A stretch of DNA of 44,155 bases from Sulfuritalea sp. (GTDB lineage Bacteria; Pseudomonadota; Gammaproteobacteria; Burkholderiales; Rhodocyclaceae). Shown in pieces: positions 38,340 to 44,155 of the stretch. The DNA is taken from assembly GCA_016716965.1 (NCBI GenBank), contig JADJUP010000042.1:1-44155 (forward strand). The letters are read 5' to 3'. The notes under the pieces are model-generated. The model had not been told where the DNA came from. It did no database searches and saw nothing but the letters and a program-made list of their open reading frames with translations. The first letter of the stretch is position 1. Each line of letters opens with the position of its first letter. The position numbers and the translations under genes were made by a program.

Positions 38340-39255
38340 CGCCATCCAGGTCATCGAGCGCGGCTGGCTCTCGTCGAACAACATCCTGTTCTACGCCGGT
38401 GAATCGGCCACGCTGGTCGACGCCGGCTACGTCGGCCACGCGCCGCAGACCGTCGAACTCGTAAAGTCGGCGCTGGCGGCACGGCGCCCGGCTACCCGGC
38501 TCGACCTGCTGGTGAATACCCACTCGCACTCCGACCACATCGGCGGCAACGCCTCGCTGCAGGCAGCCTTCGGCTGCAAGATCGCGATCCCCGCCGGCAT
38601 CGAGCGCATGGTCGCCGAGTGGGATACCGACGCGCTGCTGCTCGACGCCGCCCGCCAGCGCGGCGACCGCTTCGCGCATGACGCGGTGATCGAAGCCGAC
38701 AGCGAATTCGAAATGGGCGGCCTGGCCTGGAAGGCTCTGGCAGCGCCCGGCCACGACATGGAGGCGCTGATCTACTACTGCGCCGAACAGCGCCTCCTGA
38801 TTTCCGGCGACGCCCTGTGGCAGGACGGCTTCGGCATCATCTTCGGCGAAGTGATGGGCAGGAAGGACGCCCTGCCGGCGACGCGCAGCACCCTCGAAAT
38901 GATCGGCCGACTCGATGTGGACATCGTCATCCCCGGCCACGGCGCGCCCTTCGACGATTTCGACGGCGCCATGGCGCGTGCCCTGCGCCGGCTCGAATCC
39001 TTCGAGGCCGATTCAACCCGCGTCGGCCGCAATGCCGTGCGCGCCTGCTTCACCTTCAACCTGCTCGACCTGCAACGCCTGCGCGAAGACGAACTCGCCG
39101 CCTACCTCGCCAGCGTGCCCTTCTTCCACAACGTCAACCAGCGCATGCTGGGTTTCTCCGACGACGATTTCGCCTCATGGCTGCTCGGCGAACTGCTGCG
39201 CTCGCGCTCGATCGAACTCAAGGACGGCTGGATACTGCCGACCATGGCGCCGTAG
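38326..39255 (+). CDS. Metallo-beta-lactamase-fold hydrolase
   Basis: A 309-residue MBL-fold protein with intact metal motif NTHSHSDHIGGN (about residues 64-75), LAAPGHDMEALIYYCAEQRLLISGDALW, and DIVIPGHGAPF. It overlaps the DUF1289 gene and ends the liu block. Distinct from the first MBL protein (which has HCHPDH). Possible thioesterase or lactonase. An exact dispersed repeat at 38464-38477 encodes KSALAARR. Confidence 0.82.
   Translation: MQLPDAIQVIERGWLSSNNILFYAGESATLVDAGYVGHAPQTVELVKSALAARRPATRLDLLVNTHSHSDHIGGNASLQAAFGCKIAIPAGIERMVAEWDTDALLLDAARQRGDRFAHDAVIEADSEFEMGGLAWKALAAPGHDMEALIYYCAEQRLLISGDALWQDGFGIIFGEVMGRKDALPATRSTLEMIGRLDVDIVIPGHGAPFDDFDGAMARALRRLESFEADSTRVGRNAVRACFTFNLLDLQRLREDELAAYLASVPFFHNVNQRMLGFSDDDFASWLLGELLRSRSIELKDGWILPTMAP
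38464..38477 (+). repeat. Dispersed repeat, exact core copy, inside the second MBL gene
   Basis: AAGTCGGCGCTGGC, with the extended part following. Read as KSALAARR, nearly the same peptide as in the other MBL gene (KSALAGRR). Confidence 0.75.
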
Positions 39256-39256
39256 C

Positions 39257-39270
39257 GCCGGCGCCGACTT
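39257..39270 (-). repeat. Dispersed repeat, near copy, just after the second MBL gene
   Basis: One mismatch to the core; it overlaps the end of the gene by no coding bases and is followed by TTGGTTTTT, which may act in termination. Confidence 0.6.
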
Positions 39271-39283
39271 TTGGTTTTTCGTC

Positions 39284-39303
39284 ATTCCGGCGAAAGCCGG
39301 AAT
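39284..39303. repeat. Small palindromic intergenic repeat
   Basis: ATTCCGGC (39284-39291), loop GAAA, GCCGGAAT (39296-39303), with GTC before and CCAG after. Sequences of this kind recur between genes in many proteobacteria. After the MBL stop it may serve as a terminator or RNA-stabilising hairpin. Confidence 0.65.
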
Positions 39304-39333
39304 CCAGCCGCAGGCCTGTTTCGTCACCGTATC

Positions 39334-39347
39334 ACCAGCGCCGACTT
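39334..39347 (-). repeat. Dispersed repeat, near copy, intergenic
   Basis: ACCAGCGCCGACTT, 13 of 14 core bases, 77 bases from the previous copy in the same orientation. Confidence 0.65.
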
Positions 39348-39394
39348 TCTCACTTTGCTTCCACGCCCGCGCCGGGTCTCGCCCCGGCGGGCGA

Positions 39395-39424
39395 CCTACT
39401 TTCTTGTTTGCGCAAGAAAGTAGG
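39395..39424. repeat. 12-bp perfect inverted repeat
   Basis: CCTACTTTCTTG (39395-39406), loop TTTGCG, CAAGAAAGTAGG (39413-39424). A very stable stem, of a type I have seen in betaproteobacterial intergenic regions; here next to a mobile region. Confidence 0.65.
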
Positions 39425-39921
39425 CAAAGAAGCGCTCCCCGCCTCCCCGGCCCTGCGGGCTGCCCTCGCTGCGGAAGGCCCGCCGGGCCGGTCGCTAAAC
39501 TAGCCGGCCAAAAAGCGGCCGTCGTCGGACAACGCGCCCGGACTTCCCCCGGCGAACCTTCCTCGCTCGGCGGCTCAGAGGGGAAGGCAAACCGTCGCAC
39601 GTGCGGGCGTGTGCCTGGAACAATTCGAAACCGCCATTCGTGAGGTCGGAAAGGCTGTCGCTGCGACCGTTAGCCCCCAGTCGCGGCGAAATCAACGGGC
39701 GATAGACAAGGTATTGCCGGTTGAGTATGCTGAACGACTCGGCGGGTTTCGCCATCCTCATATCGGTGTGGATATATGGACAGATGCGGCAAGATCAAGC
39801 GCCACCGCGGTTCCCCGCCCGGCGGGTTGTCCGGTTATTTGAGCGGCAGTCGACATATCAGGCGCCGTTGCTGTCTACAACACGTTATGCGTCTTCCATT
39901 GTCCGGCGCTCCGTCTGATCT

Positions 39922-40032
39922 ATGAACCTCGCAATGCTGAGAGTCGAAGGCACTGACGAAGCACTTCAAACCGTGTGCAATACCCTTGGCCTTGTGCCCG
40001 ATTCAATGTGGAAGAAGGGTGAGCCGAACGAC
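39922..40032 (+). pseudogene. N-terminal remnant of a DUF4279-like gene, fused in frame to the recombinase
   Basis: The 37 residues from ATG 39922 (MLRVEGTDEALQTVCNTLGL, VPDSMWKKGEPN) resemble the beginning of DUF4279 proteins (small immunity-like proteins, commonly starting LRIxGxxL...LGLxPxxxWKKG). Then the sequence turns into a typical tyrosine-recombinase start (MTELRQRMIDAM). The simplest reading is that the recombinase/transposase element entered this gene. The DUF4279 call is from memory of the family pattern. Confidence 0.5.
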
Positions 40033-40884
40033 ATGACTGAACTGCGCCAGCGGATGATTGACGCCATGATCCTGCGCGGGTTTGCGCTACGCACGCAGGA
40101 GACCTACCTGGCCTGCGTGGCTGGACTGGCCAAGCACTACCACTGCTCGCCGGACCGGCTCGATGCCGAGCAGATCCAGAGTTACCTGCTGCACCTGATC
40201 ACCGAGAAGAAACTCGCCTACGCCAGCGTCAATCAAGCCGCTTGCGCCTGCCGCTTTCTGTTCGGTACCGTCTTGCAACACCGCAAGGTCTGGCTCGACA
40301 TCCCGATGGCCAAGGTGCCCAAGCGCCTGCCGGTGGTGCTACCCCGCGCCGACATCAATCGTCTGTTCGCCGCCTGCGGCAACCTGCGCACCCGCACCGT
40401 GCTGATGACCACCTATGCCGCCGGCCTGCGCGTCTCTGAAGTCTGCGTCCTGCAACCGGCCGACATCGAGTCCGCGCCCGATCGGATGTGCCTCAAGGTT
40501 CGCCAGGGCAAAGGCGGCCAGGACCGCTATTCATTGCTCTCGCCCCGACTGCTGGAGACCTTGCGCCTGTACTGGCGCATCTGCCGGCCGCGCACCTGGC
40601 TGTTCCCCAACAAGGCCGGCGACGGCCCCATGATCGACCAGACCGCCCAACGCATGTACCGGGCCGTCTGTGCTCGGGCGGGTCTCACCGACGCCGCCGG
40701 CATCCACACCCTGCGGCACAGTTTCGCCACTCACCTGCTGGAAGCCGGGGTGGACCTGCACACCATCCAGCGCCTGCTCGGTCACGGCCACATCAGCACC
40801 ACCATGCGCTACCTGCATCTGGCGCAGAACCGCCTGACCGGAACCACCTCCCCGCTCGAACTACTCGATACGCCACCCGCCTGA
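40033..40884 (+). CDS. Tyrosine recombinase of an IS91-type element
   Basis: A 283-residue site-specific recombinase (from ATG 40033; the open frame reaches to 39922). N-terminal SAM-like domain (LRQRMIDAMILRGFALRTQE and on), then the catalytic domain with Arg133 (GLRVSE), Lys160 (RQGKGG), His225-x-x-Arg228 (HTLRHSFATHLLEAG), His251 (GHGHIS) and Tyr260 (TMRYLHL). All catalytic residues are present. It lacks the extra domain of integron IntI proteins. The transposase starts six bases after its stop, the usual pairing in one IS91 subgroup, so the two form one element. Confidence 0.88.
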   Translation: MTELRQRMIDAMILRGFALRTQETYLACVAGLAKHYHCSPDRLDAEQIQSYLLHLITEKKLAYASVNQAACACRFLFGTVLQHRKVWLDIPMAKVPKRLPVVLPRADINRLFAACGNLRTRTVLMTTYAAGLRVSEVCVLQPADIESAPDRMCLKVRQGKGGQDRYSLLSPRLLETLRLYWRICRPRTWLFPNKAGDGPMIDQTAQRMYRAVCARAGLTDAAGIHTLRHSFATHLLEAGVDLHTIQRLLGHGHISTTMRYLHLAQNRLTGTTSPLELLDTPPA

Positions 40885-40890
40885 ACGGTC

Positions 40891-42060
40891 GTGAGTCACC
40901 ACGGCGGGCTGGCCGAGGTGCTGCGTCGCCACGGCCCGCGATACCTCGCCACCCACAATCTTTCGGCGGCAAAGGCCAAGGTCTGGCGCGCTATCCTGGG
41001 TTGCCGCACGGCGGCGCTGGGCGGACACATCGAGACCTGCGATGCCTGCGGCACGACCCGCCATCGATACCATTCCTGCCGCAACCGGCATTGTCCGCAA
41101 TGTCAGACCCGCGCCAAGGAGGCGTGGCTGGTCCAACGACGGCGCGAACTGTTGCCGGTGCCGTACTTCCACCTGGTGTTCACCCTGCCGCATGACCTGA
41201 ACGGCCTGATCGGCATGGCCCCGCGGGTGATCTACGAAACCCTGTTCGGGGCCGTGTCGGCGACGTTGACCGAGTTTGCCGCCAACCCGCGCTGGCTGGG
41301 CGGCACGCCGGCCTTCTCGCTGGTGCTGCATACCTGGAAGCAGGATCTGGGGCGGCATGTGCATGTCCATGCGCTGGTGGCCGGCGGGGCGCTGACGGCG
41401 AGTGGAGAGTGGGTCGCCGCCAAGCGCGGCTTCCTGTTTCCGGTGAAGGCGCTCTCCCGGGTGTTTCGCGGCAAGTTCGTGGCGGCGCTCAAGACGGAAC
41501 GAGAGCACGGCAAGCTGGCCACCGCCACAGTTCTTGACGCGGGAGCCTGGCAGGCATTGCTGGCGCGGCTTCATGACCATGAGTGGGTGGTGTATGCGAA
41601 ACAGCCGCTGGGTGGGCCGGCGCAGGTGCTGGAGTATCTGGGGCGCTATACGCATCGCGTGGCGATCTCGAACGAGCGCATCGTCGGGATCGATGATCAC
41701 GAGGTTCGGTTCCGGGTGCGTGCTTCCGCGCAGGAGCACACCAAGCGAACGCTGGCCTTGCCGGCCCAGACCTTCATCGAGCGCTTCCTCTTGCATGTGT
41801 TGCCCAAGGGTTTCAAGCGCATACGCCATTACGGCCTTCTGGGACCCGCCGGGAAGGCGGCGAAGCTGGCGCAGGCCCGTGCGGCGCTCTCGGTGCCGGC
41901 CCCCGATCCGGTGGTGGTGGAATCGGTGGCGGCGTTCATGGGTCGCATCGACCGGATCGAATGGACGCGGTGCCCGCACTGTGGCAGCGGCGCTTATGTG
42001 CCGACGGCGGCGATTGCACCGACATGCCTCCGCGCTCCCGCCTCGCGGGGACCGCCGTGA
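40891..42060 (+). CDS. IS91-family transposase (HUH, rolling-circle)
   Basis: A 389-residue transposase with GTG start. N-terminal zinc-binding part (Cys50, Cys53, Cys63, Cys68, Cys71: CDACG, CRNRHCPQC), the HUH motif RHVHVHALVAGG, and the tyrosine motif YLGRYTHRVAISN; the C-terminus FIERFLLHVLPKGFKRIRHYG is highly typical. It nicks and moves single strands by rolling-circle transposition. Complete as read. Confidence 0.92.
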   Translation: MSHHGGLAEVLRRHGPRYLATHNLSAAKAKVWRAILGCRTAALGGHIETCDACGTTRHRYHSCRNRHCPQCQTRAKEAWLVQRRRELLPVPYFHLVFTLPHDLNGLIGMAPRVIYETLFGAVSATLTEFAANPRWLGGTPAFSLVLHTWKQDLGRHVHVHALVAGGALTASGEWVAAKRGFLFPVKALSRVFRGKFVAALKTEREHGKLATATVLDAGAWQALLARLHDHEWVVYAKQPLGGPAQVLEYLGRYTHRVAISNERIVGIDDHEVRFRVRASAQEHTKRTLALPAQTFIERFLLHVLPKGFKRIRHYGLLGPAGKAAKLAQARAALSVPAPDPVVVESVAAFMGRIDRIEWTRCPHCGSGAYVPTAAIAPTCLRAPASRGPP

Positions 42061-42383
42061 TGCGGCACGCATCAACCCGCGTGGATTGCGGCGGCCTTGC
42101 GCGCCATGGCCGGGGGAGGCTGTCGCCGTGTCCTGCCAAAGCCACCCGACGTGCCTTCAAGCGCAGGTGGTTGCGGCAACCCCGCGGCGTCTGTCGCCAC
42201 TCATCCGCAGAATCCGTGCGCCGTCCTTGCATCGGGCATCATGCCAAACGCTTGACTCCGCGTCCCCCCGCCTTACAATCCCCATAACAACCGCCCACCC
42301 GCGGTTCAGTCCAACGAGGTTTATCCGCCGCCATGACCCTCCGTGCTCATCCTGCTCTCCCTCAGCGGCGGATAAACGCGAAG
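42061..42383. other. Non-coding 3' region of the IS91-like element
   Basis: About 320 bases with no gene. It is AT/GC mixed and ends in an inverted repeat. Such a tail after the transposase commonly carries the replication origin end (oriIS or terIS) in IS91 relatives. Confidence 0.5.
42319..42377. repeat. 12-bp inverted repeat, possible IS91-type end
   Basis: GTTTATCCGCCG (42319-42330) and CGGCGGATAAAC (42366-42377) are perfect reverse complements around 35 bases. It lies where the element should end. Confidence 0.6.
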
Positions 42384-42509
42384 GTAATTTTTTCATGCTC
42401 GGTCGAAAAGAAAGAATGGAGCGCATTCATCCAATCGCTACGGGCTCTCGAAACATCGATCGAAAAAGATACCGAACTCTTGTTGGAGCAACATGGAAGA
42501 AAACATTGA
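42384..42509 (+). pseudogene. C-terminal remnant of a small gene interrupted by the IS91-like element
   Basis: An open frame with coding-like composition (VIFSCSVEKKEWSAFIQSLR, ETSIEKDTELLLEQHGRKH) runs to a TGA at 42507-42509 without a usual start, right after the inferred element end. It overlaps the next ORF start (ATGG...TTGA) as in coupled genes. It could be the other half of the gene whose N-terminus is at 39922, or of another gene. Lower GC than the surroundings suggests transfer. Confidence 0.45.
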
Positions 42510-42675
42510 GTTTCGCTTCACATTGCACAAGCACGGTACCTTAGAGGTTGCGTACAAATTTAGCCCCGAGAATTTCAGCCTTGGCCCAACGCTATCCGGG
42601 TCGTTCGAGGCAGACCAAACGTTCTTAAGGGGGTGGGCCATTGCAGCTGAACAAGCGGTCGAAAATGCTCGCTAA
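42493..42675 (+). CDS. Small protein of unknown function, cassette-like
   Basis: 60 residues (MEENIEFRFTLHKHGTLEVA, YKFSPENFSLGPTLSGSFEA, DQTFLRGWAIAAEQAVENAR). The ATG has a TTGGAG site; its frame overlaps the preceding remnant. Low GC relative to neighbours and a following attC-like site suggest an integron gene cassette. It looks like a whole small beta-rich protein or the C-terminus of one of the immunity-like families; I do not recognise it. Confidence 0.55.
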   Translation: MEENIEFRFTLHKHGTLEVAYKFSPENFSLGPTLSGSFEADQTFLRGWAIAAEQAVENAR

Positions 42676-42680
42676 CCGCC

Positions 42681-42755
42681 GGTCAACCTCGCTCCCTTCG
42701 GTCGCTGGACGCTGCGCGATGAAGCCGCGCAGCGCCGGTTACCTGCACGTTGAAC
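42681..42755 (+). repeat. Candidate attC (integron cassette recombination) site
   Basis: The site starts with GGTCAAC (one mismatch to RYYYAAC) and ends with GTTGAAC (fits GTTRRRY), 75 bases apart, with a perfect internal stem CGCTGCGCG (42710-42718) and CGCGCAGCG (42726-42734). It begins just after the stop of the small gene, where a cassette attC belongs. No integron integrase is in the window. Confidence 0.45.
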
Positions 42756-42804
42756 GTGCCCGGCTACGCCGGGGGATGCGACGCCGTCGAAATCGTGTCA
42801 TGCT

Positions 42805-43917
42805 ATGCGCATGGCGCCCACCATCGCCGGCATCGTGCGCCGGCACTTCCCGGAGTACGCGCGCAGTCGGCGGTTGCCGCTGCACCAGCATCGCGCCGCC
42901 GCGCTGATTGCCCGCTGCGGCCGCTCGGAGATGGGCGGCCACCTGGAGCGCTGCCCCTGCCACCAGACCGAACGCGTCGTCTGGCATAGCTGCAAACACC
43001 GACTATGTCCGCGCTGCGCGCGGAAGGTGAACGACGACTGGCTGGCGAAGGAGGGCGCCCGCCTGCTGCCCTGCGCCCACCATCACGTCATCTTCACCGT
43101 GCCCCACGACCTGCTCCCCTGGTGGCGCTTCAACCGCGCCCGGATGACCGACCTGCTGTTCACCGCCGCCGCCACCACCCTCACCGAGCTGCTCGCCGAT
43201 CCGCGCTACCTCGGCGCCACCCCCGGGCTCCTGCTCGCGCTGCATACCTGGTCGCGTTCGATGGCGCTGCATCCCCACATCCACGCGCTCGTTACCGACG
43301 GCGGGCTGGCCACCGACCACTGGCGAACGCCCCGCCGCAGCCACTTCCTGCCCGCCCGCGTCCTGCGCGCCCTGTTCCGCGGCAAGTTCCTCGCCGCCCT
43401 GGCCCACTCGCTCGCCGAGGGGGCGTTGCGCCTGCCGCCCGAGGTCTCGCCCGAGCGCGCCACCTCCCTCATCAACCGCCTCGGCCGCGCTTCCTGGCAC
43501 GTCTGGCTATGCCAGCGTTACCCCCATGGCGAGGGCGTGCTGCTCTATCTCGCCCGTTACCTGCGCGGCGGCCCCGTGCGCGATTCGCAACTCGTCGCCG
43601 CCGACGACCGACGCATCGTCACCCGCTACCAGGCCCACGGCGCGCCCTCGACCACGCTCGCGCTCGCACCGCACGCCTGGTTGCGCCGCTACCTCGAACA
43701 CACTCCCGTCACCGGCCAGCATGCGCTACGCCGCTACGGACTCTATGCGCCCGCCGCGCACGCCGCCCGCCAACTCGCCCGGCCTCTTGTTCCGGTCTCG
43801 CCCAATCACGTCCCGCGCCGCTTCGCCTCCCATCCGCGACCAACGCCGTGCTGCCCCCGCTGCACCCAGCCCCTGCGCACCGTCCAACGTCTGCCGCCCC
43901 AACGCGCACCGCCCTGA
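42805..43917 (+). CDS. Second IS91-family transposase, divergent from the first
   Basis: A 370-residue HUH transposase: zinc part with Cys50, Cys52, Cys63, Cys68, Cys71 (CPCHQTERVVWHSCKHRLCPRC), a PHDLLPWWRFN motif, the HUH motif LHPHIHALVTDGG and tyrosine motif YLARYLRGG. The C-terminus ends in a Pro/Arg-rich tail with CCPRCTQPL. Only limited identity to the first transposase, so a separate lineage. ATG 42805. The target tetranucleotide GAAC used by IS91 relatives is present at 42752-42755, 49 bases upstream. Confidence 0.87.
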   Translation: MRMAPTIAGIVRRHFPEYARSRRLPLHQHRAAALIARCGRSEMGGHLERCPCHQTERVVWHSCKHRLCPRCARKVNDDWLAKEGARLLPCAHHHVIFTVPHDLLPWWRFNRARMTDLLFTAAATTLTELLADPRYLGATPGLLLALHTWSRSMALHPHIHALVTDGGLATDHWRTPRRSHFLPARVLRALFRGKFLAALAHSLAEGALRLPPEVSPERATSLINRLGRASWHVWLCQRYPHGEGVLLYLARYLRGGPVRDSQLVAADDRRIVTRYQAHGAPSTTLALAPHAWLRRYLEHTPVTGQHALRRYGLYAPAAHAARQLARPLVPVSPNHVPRRFASHPRPTPCCPRCTQPLRTVQRLPPQRAPP

Positions 43918-44155
43918 TGATCGCCCGCGCTCTCCGATCGCCACCCCATGACGCCAGACACCTGCGTCAGGCCACCCCTCGCCCAACGGTGCGCTGATTC
44001 GCCATGGCGTCGAATGCCGATCTGGTTTCTTGTCGAAACGCCGGGTTACAAACCCTCGGCGCGCGCTCCGATATCCCCGTCCGGCCAACGGACTATCCGT
44101 CAAAGGAGCTTTTCGGCATAATCATCCGGAATTGATTTTCCCGGAGGTTACCCTT
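43918..44155. other. Right tail: non-coding end of the second element and start of next gene's leader
   Basis: No gene is seen. TGACGC (43949-43954) and GCGTCA (43964-43969) form a small hairpin, and 44,037-44,062 a second imperfect one (CGCCGGGTT / AACCCTCGGCG). A ribosome-binding-like GGAGG (44143-44147) at the very end suggests a start codon just outside the window. Confidence 0.45.

Larger units (their letters stand above)
39256..39921. other. Repeat-rich intergenic region between the liu block and the mobile region
   Basis: I see no convincing gene here. It holds two dispersed-repeat copies, the ATTCCGGC-GAAA-GCCGGAAT hairpin and a 12-bp inverted repeat described separately, GC-rich palindromic sequence (39,365-39,395), and a stretch rich in Pro/Arg codons (39,430-39,600) typical of non-coding GC-rich DNA. 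Short open frames at 39,609-39,920 have no family look. Confidence 0.6.
40033..42380 (+). mobile_element. IS91-like element with tyrosine recombinase (limits approximate)
   Basis: Recombinase plus transposase as one unit, followed by about 320 non-coding bases with a large inverted repeat at 42319-42377 that could mark the end. Left limit is put where recombinase sequence takes over from the DUF4279-like remnant; right limit where coding-like sequence of another gene resumes (about 42,384). IS91 elements make no target duplication, so limits cannot be fixed by direct repeats. Confidence 0.55.

Noticed and set aside
39609..39918. Short open frames before the recombinase (about 65-77 residues)
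   Set aside because: Overlapping each other, without family features or ribosome sites; considered non-coding.
39843..39920. A second attC-like site before the DUF4279-like remnant (CGTTATGC)
   Set aside because: The final box does not fit GTTRRRY and no matching stem was found.

Overview
The window looks like part of a GC-rich betaproteobacterial chromosome, probably from the Rhodocyclales or a near relative. This is inferred from the gene set (class I PHA synthase, LiuR-type regulator with a leucine/isovalerate cluster, an N-methylglutamate pathway arranged as in methylotrophic betaproteobacteria). No rRNA or tRNA is present to test it.

Region 1 (1-11,940) is an N-methylglutamate (NMG) pathway island for using methylamine as a nitrogen or carbon source: ammonium/methylammonium transporter, XRE-cupin regulator, formyl-THF deformylase, NMG dehydrogenase subunits (mgdABCD, sarcosine-oxidase-like), gamma-glutamylmethylamide synthetase (gmaS) and N-methylglutamate synthase (mgsABC). 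Everything from base 1 to about 6,507 is riddled with frameshifts, so amt, the regulator, purU, mgdA, mgdB and most of mgdC are broken as written. From there to the end of mgsC the genes are clean. The change falls inside mgdC, so poor consensus sequence has to be weighed against real decay.

Region 2 (11,940-20,600) is housekeeping and unknown genes: a ChaN-like lipoprotein, a Sel1-repeat protein, a small c-type cytochrome, a short hybrid protein joining a DUF3365-like start to an MtrB/PioB-like beta-barrel end, two proteins of unknown role, a PIN protein, PHA synthase phaC and a metallo-beta-lactamase-fold hydrolase.

Region 3 (20,600-39,260) is a leucine/isovalerate (liu) catabolic cluster under a MerR-type LiuR regulator. 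A 32-bp perfect palindrome, the likely operator, overlaps the regulator's stop codon. Isovaleryl-CoA dehydrogenase, both methylcrotonyl-CoA carboxylase subunits, methylglutaconyl-CoA hydratase and HMG-CoA lyase give a complete route from isovaleryl-CoA to acetyl-CoA and acetoacetate. Thioesterases, thiolase, a crotonase, a second acyl-CoA dehydrogenase, GST, a DsbA-like protein and a GNAT-carbonic anhydrase fusion accompany them. A vapBC pair and an ATPase/NYN pair look like accessory insertions.

Region 4 (39,260-44,155) is mobile: intergenic repeats, a tyrosine recombinase plus IS91-type transposase that appear to sit inside a small immunity-like gene, a cassette-like small gene with an attC-like site, and a second, divergent IS91-type transposase.

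The least expected signal is a dispersed repeat with core AAGTCGGCGCTGGC (seven exact 14-base copies and about five near copies). It occurs on both strands, inside genes in several reading frames and between genes, and resembles an uptake-sequence-like or otherwise spreading motif. One copy appears to have broken the start of the GNAT-carbonic anhydrase gene.
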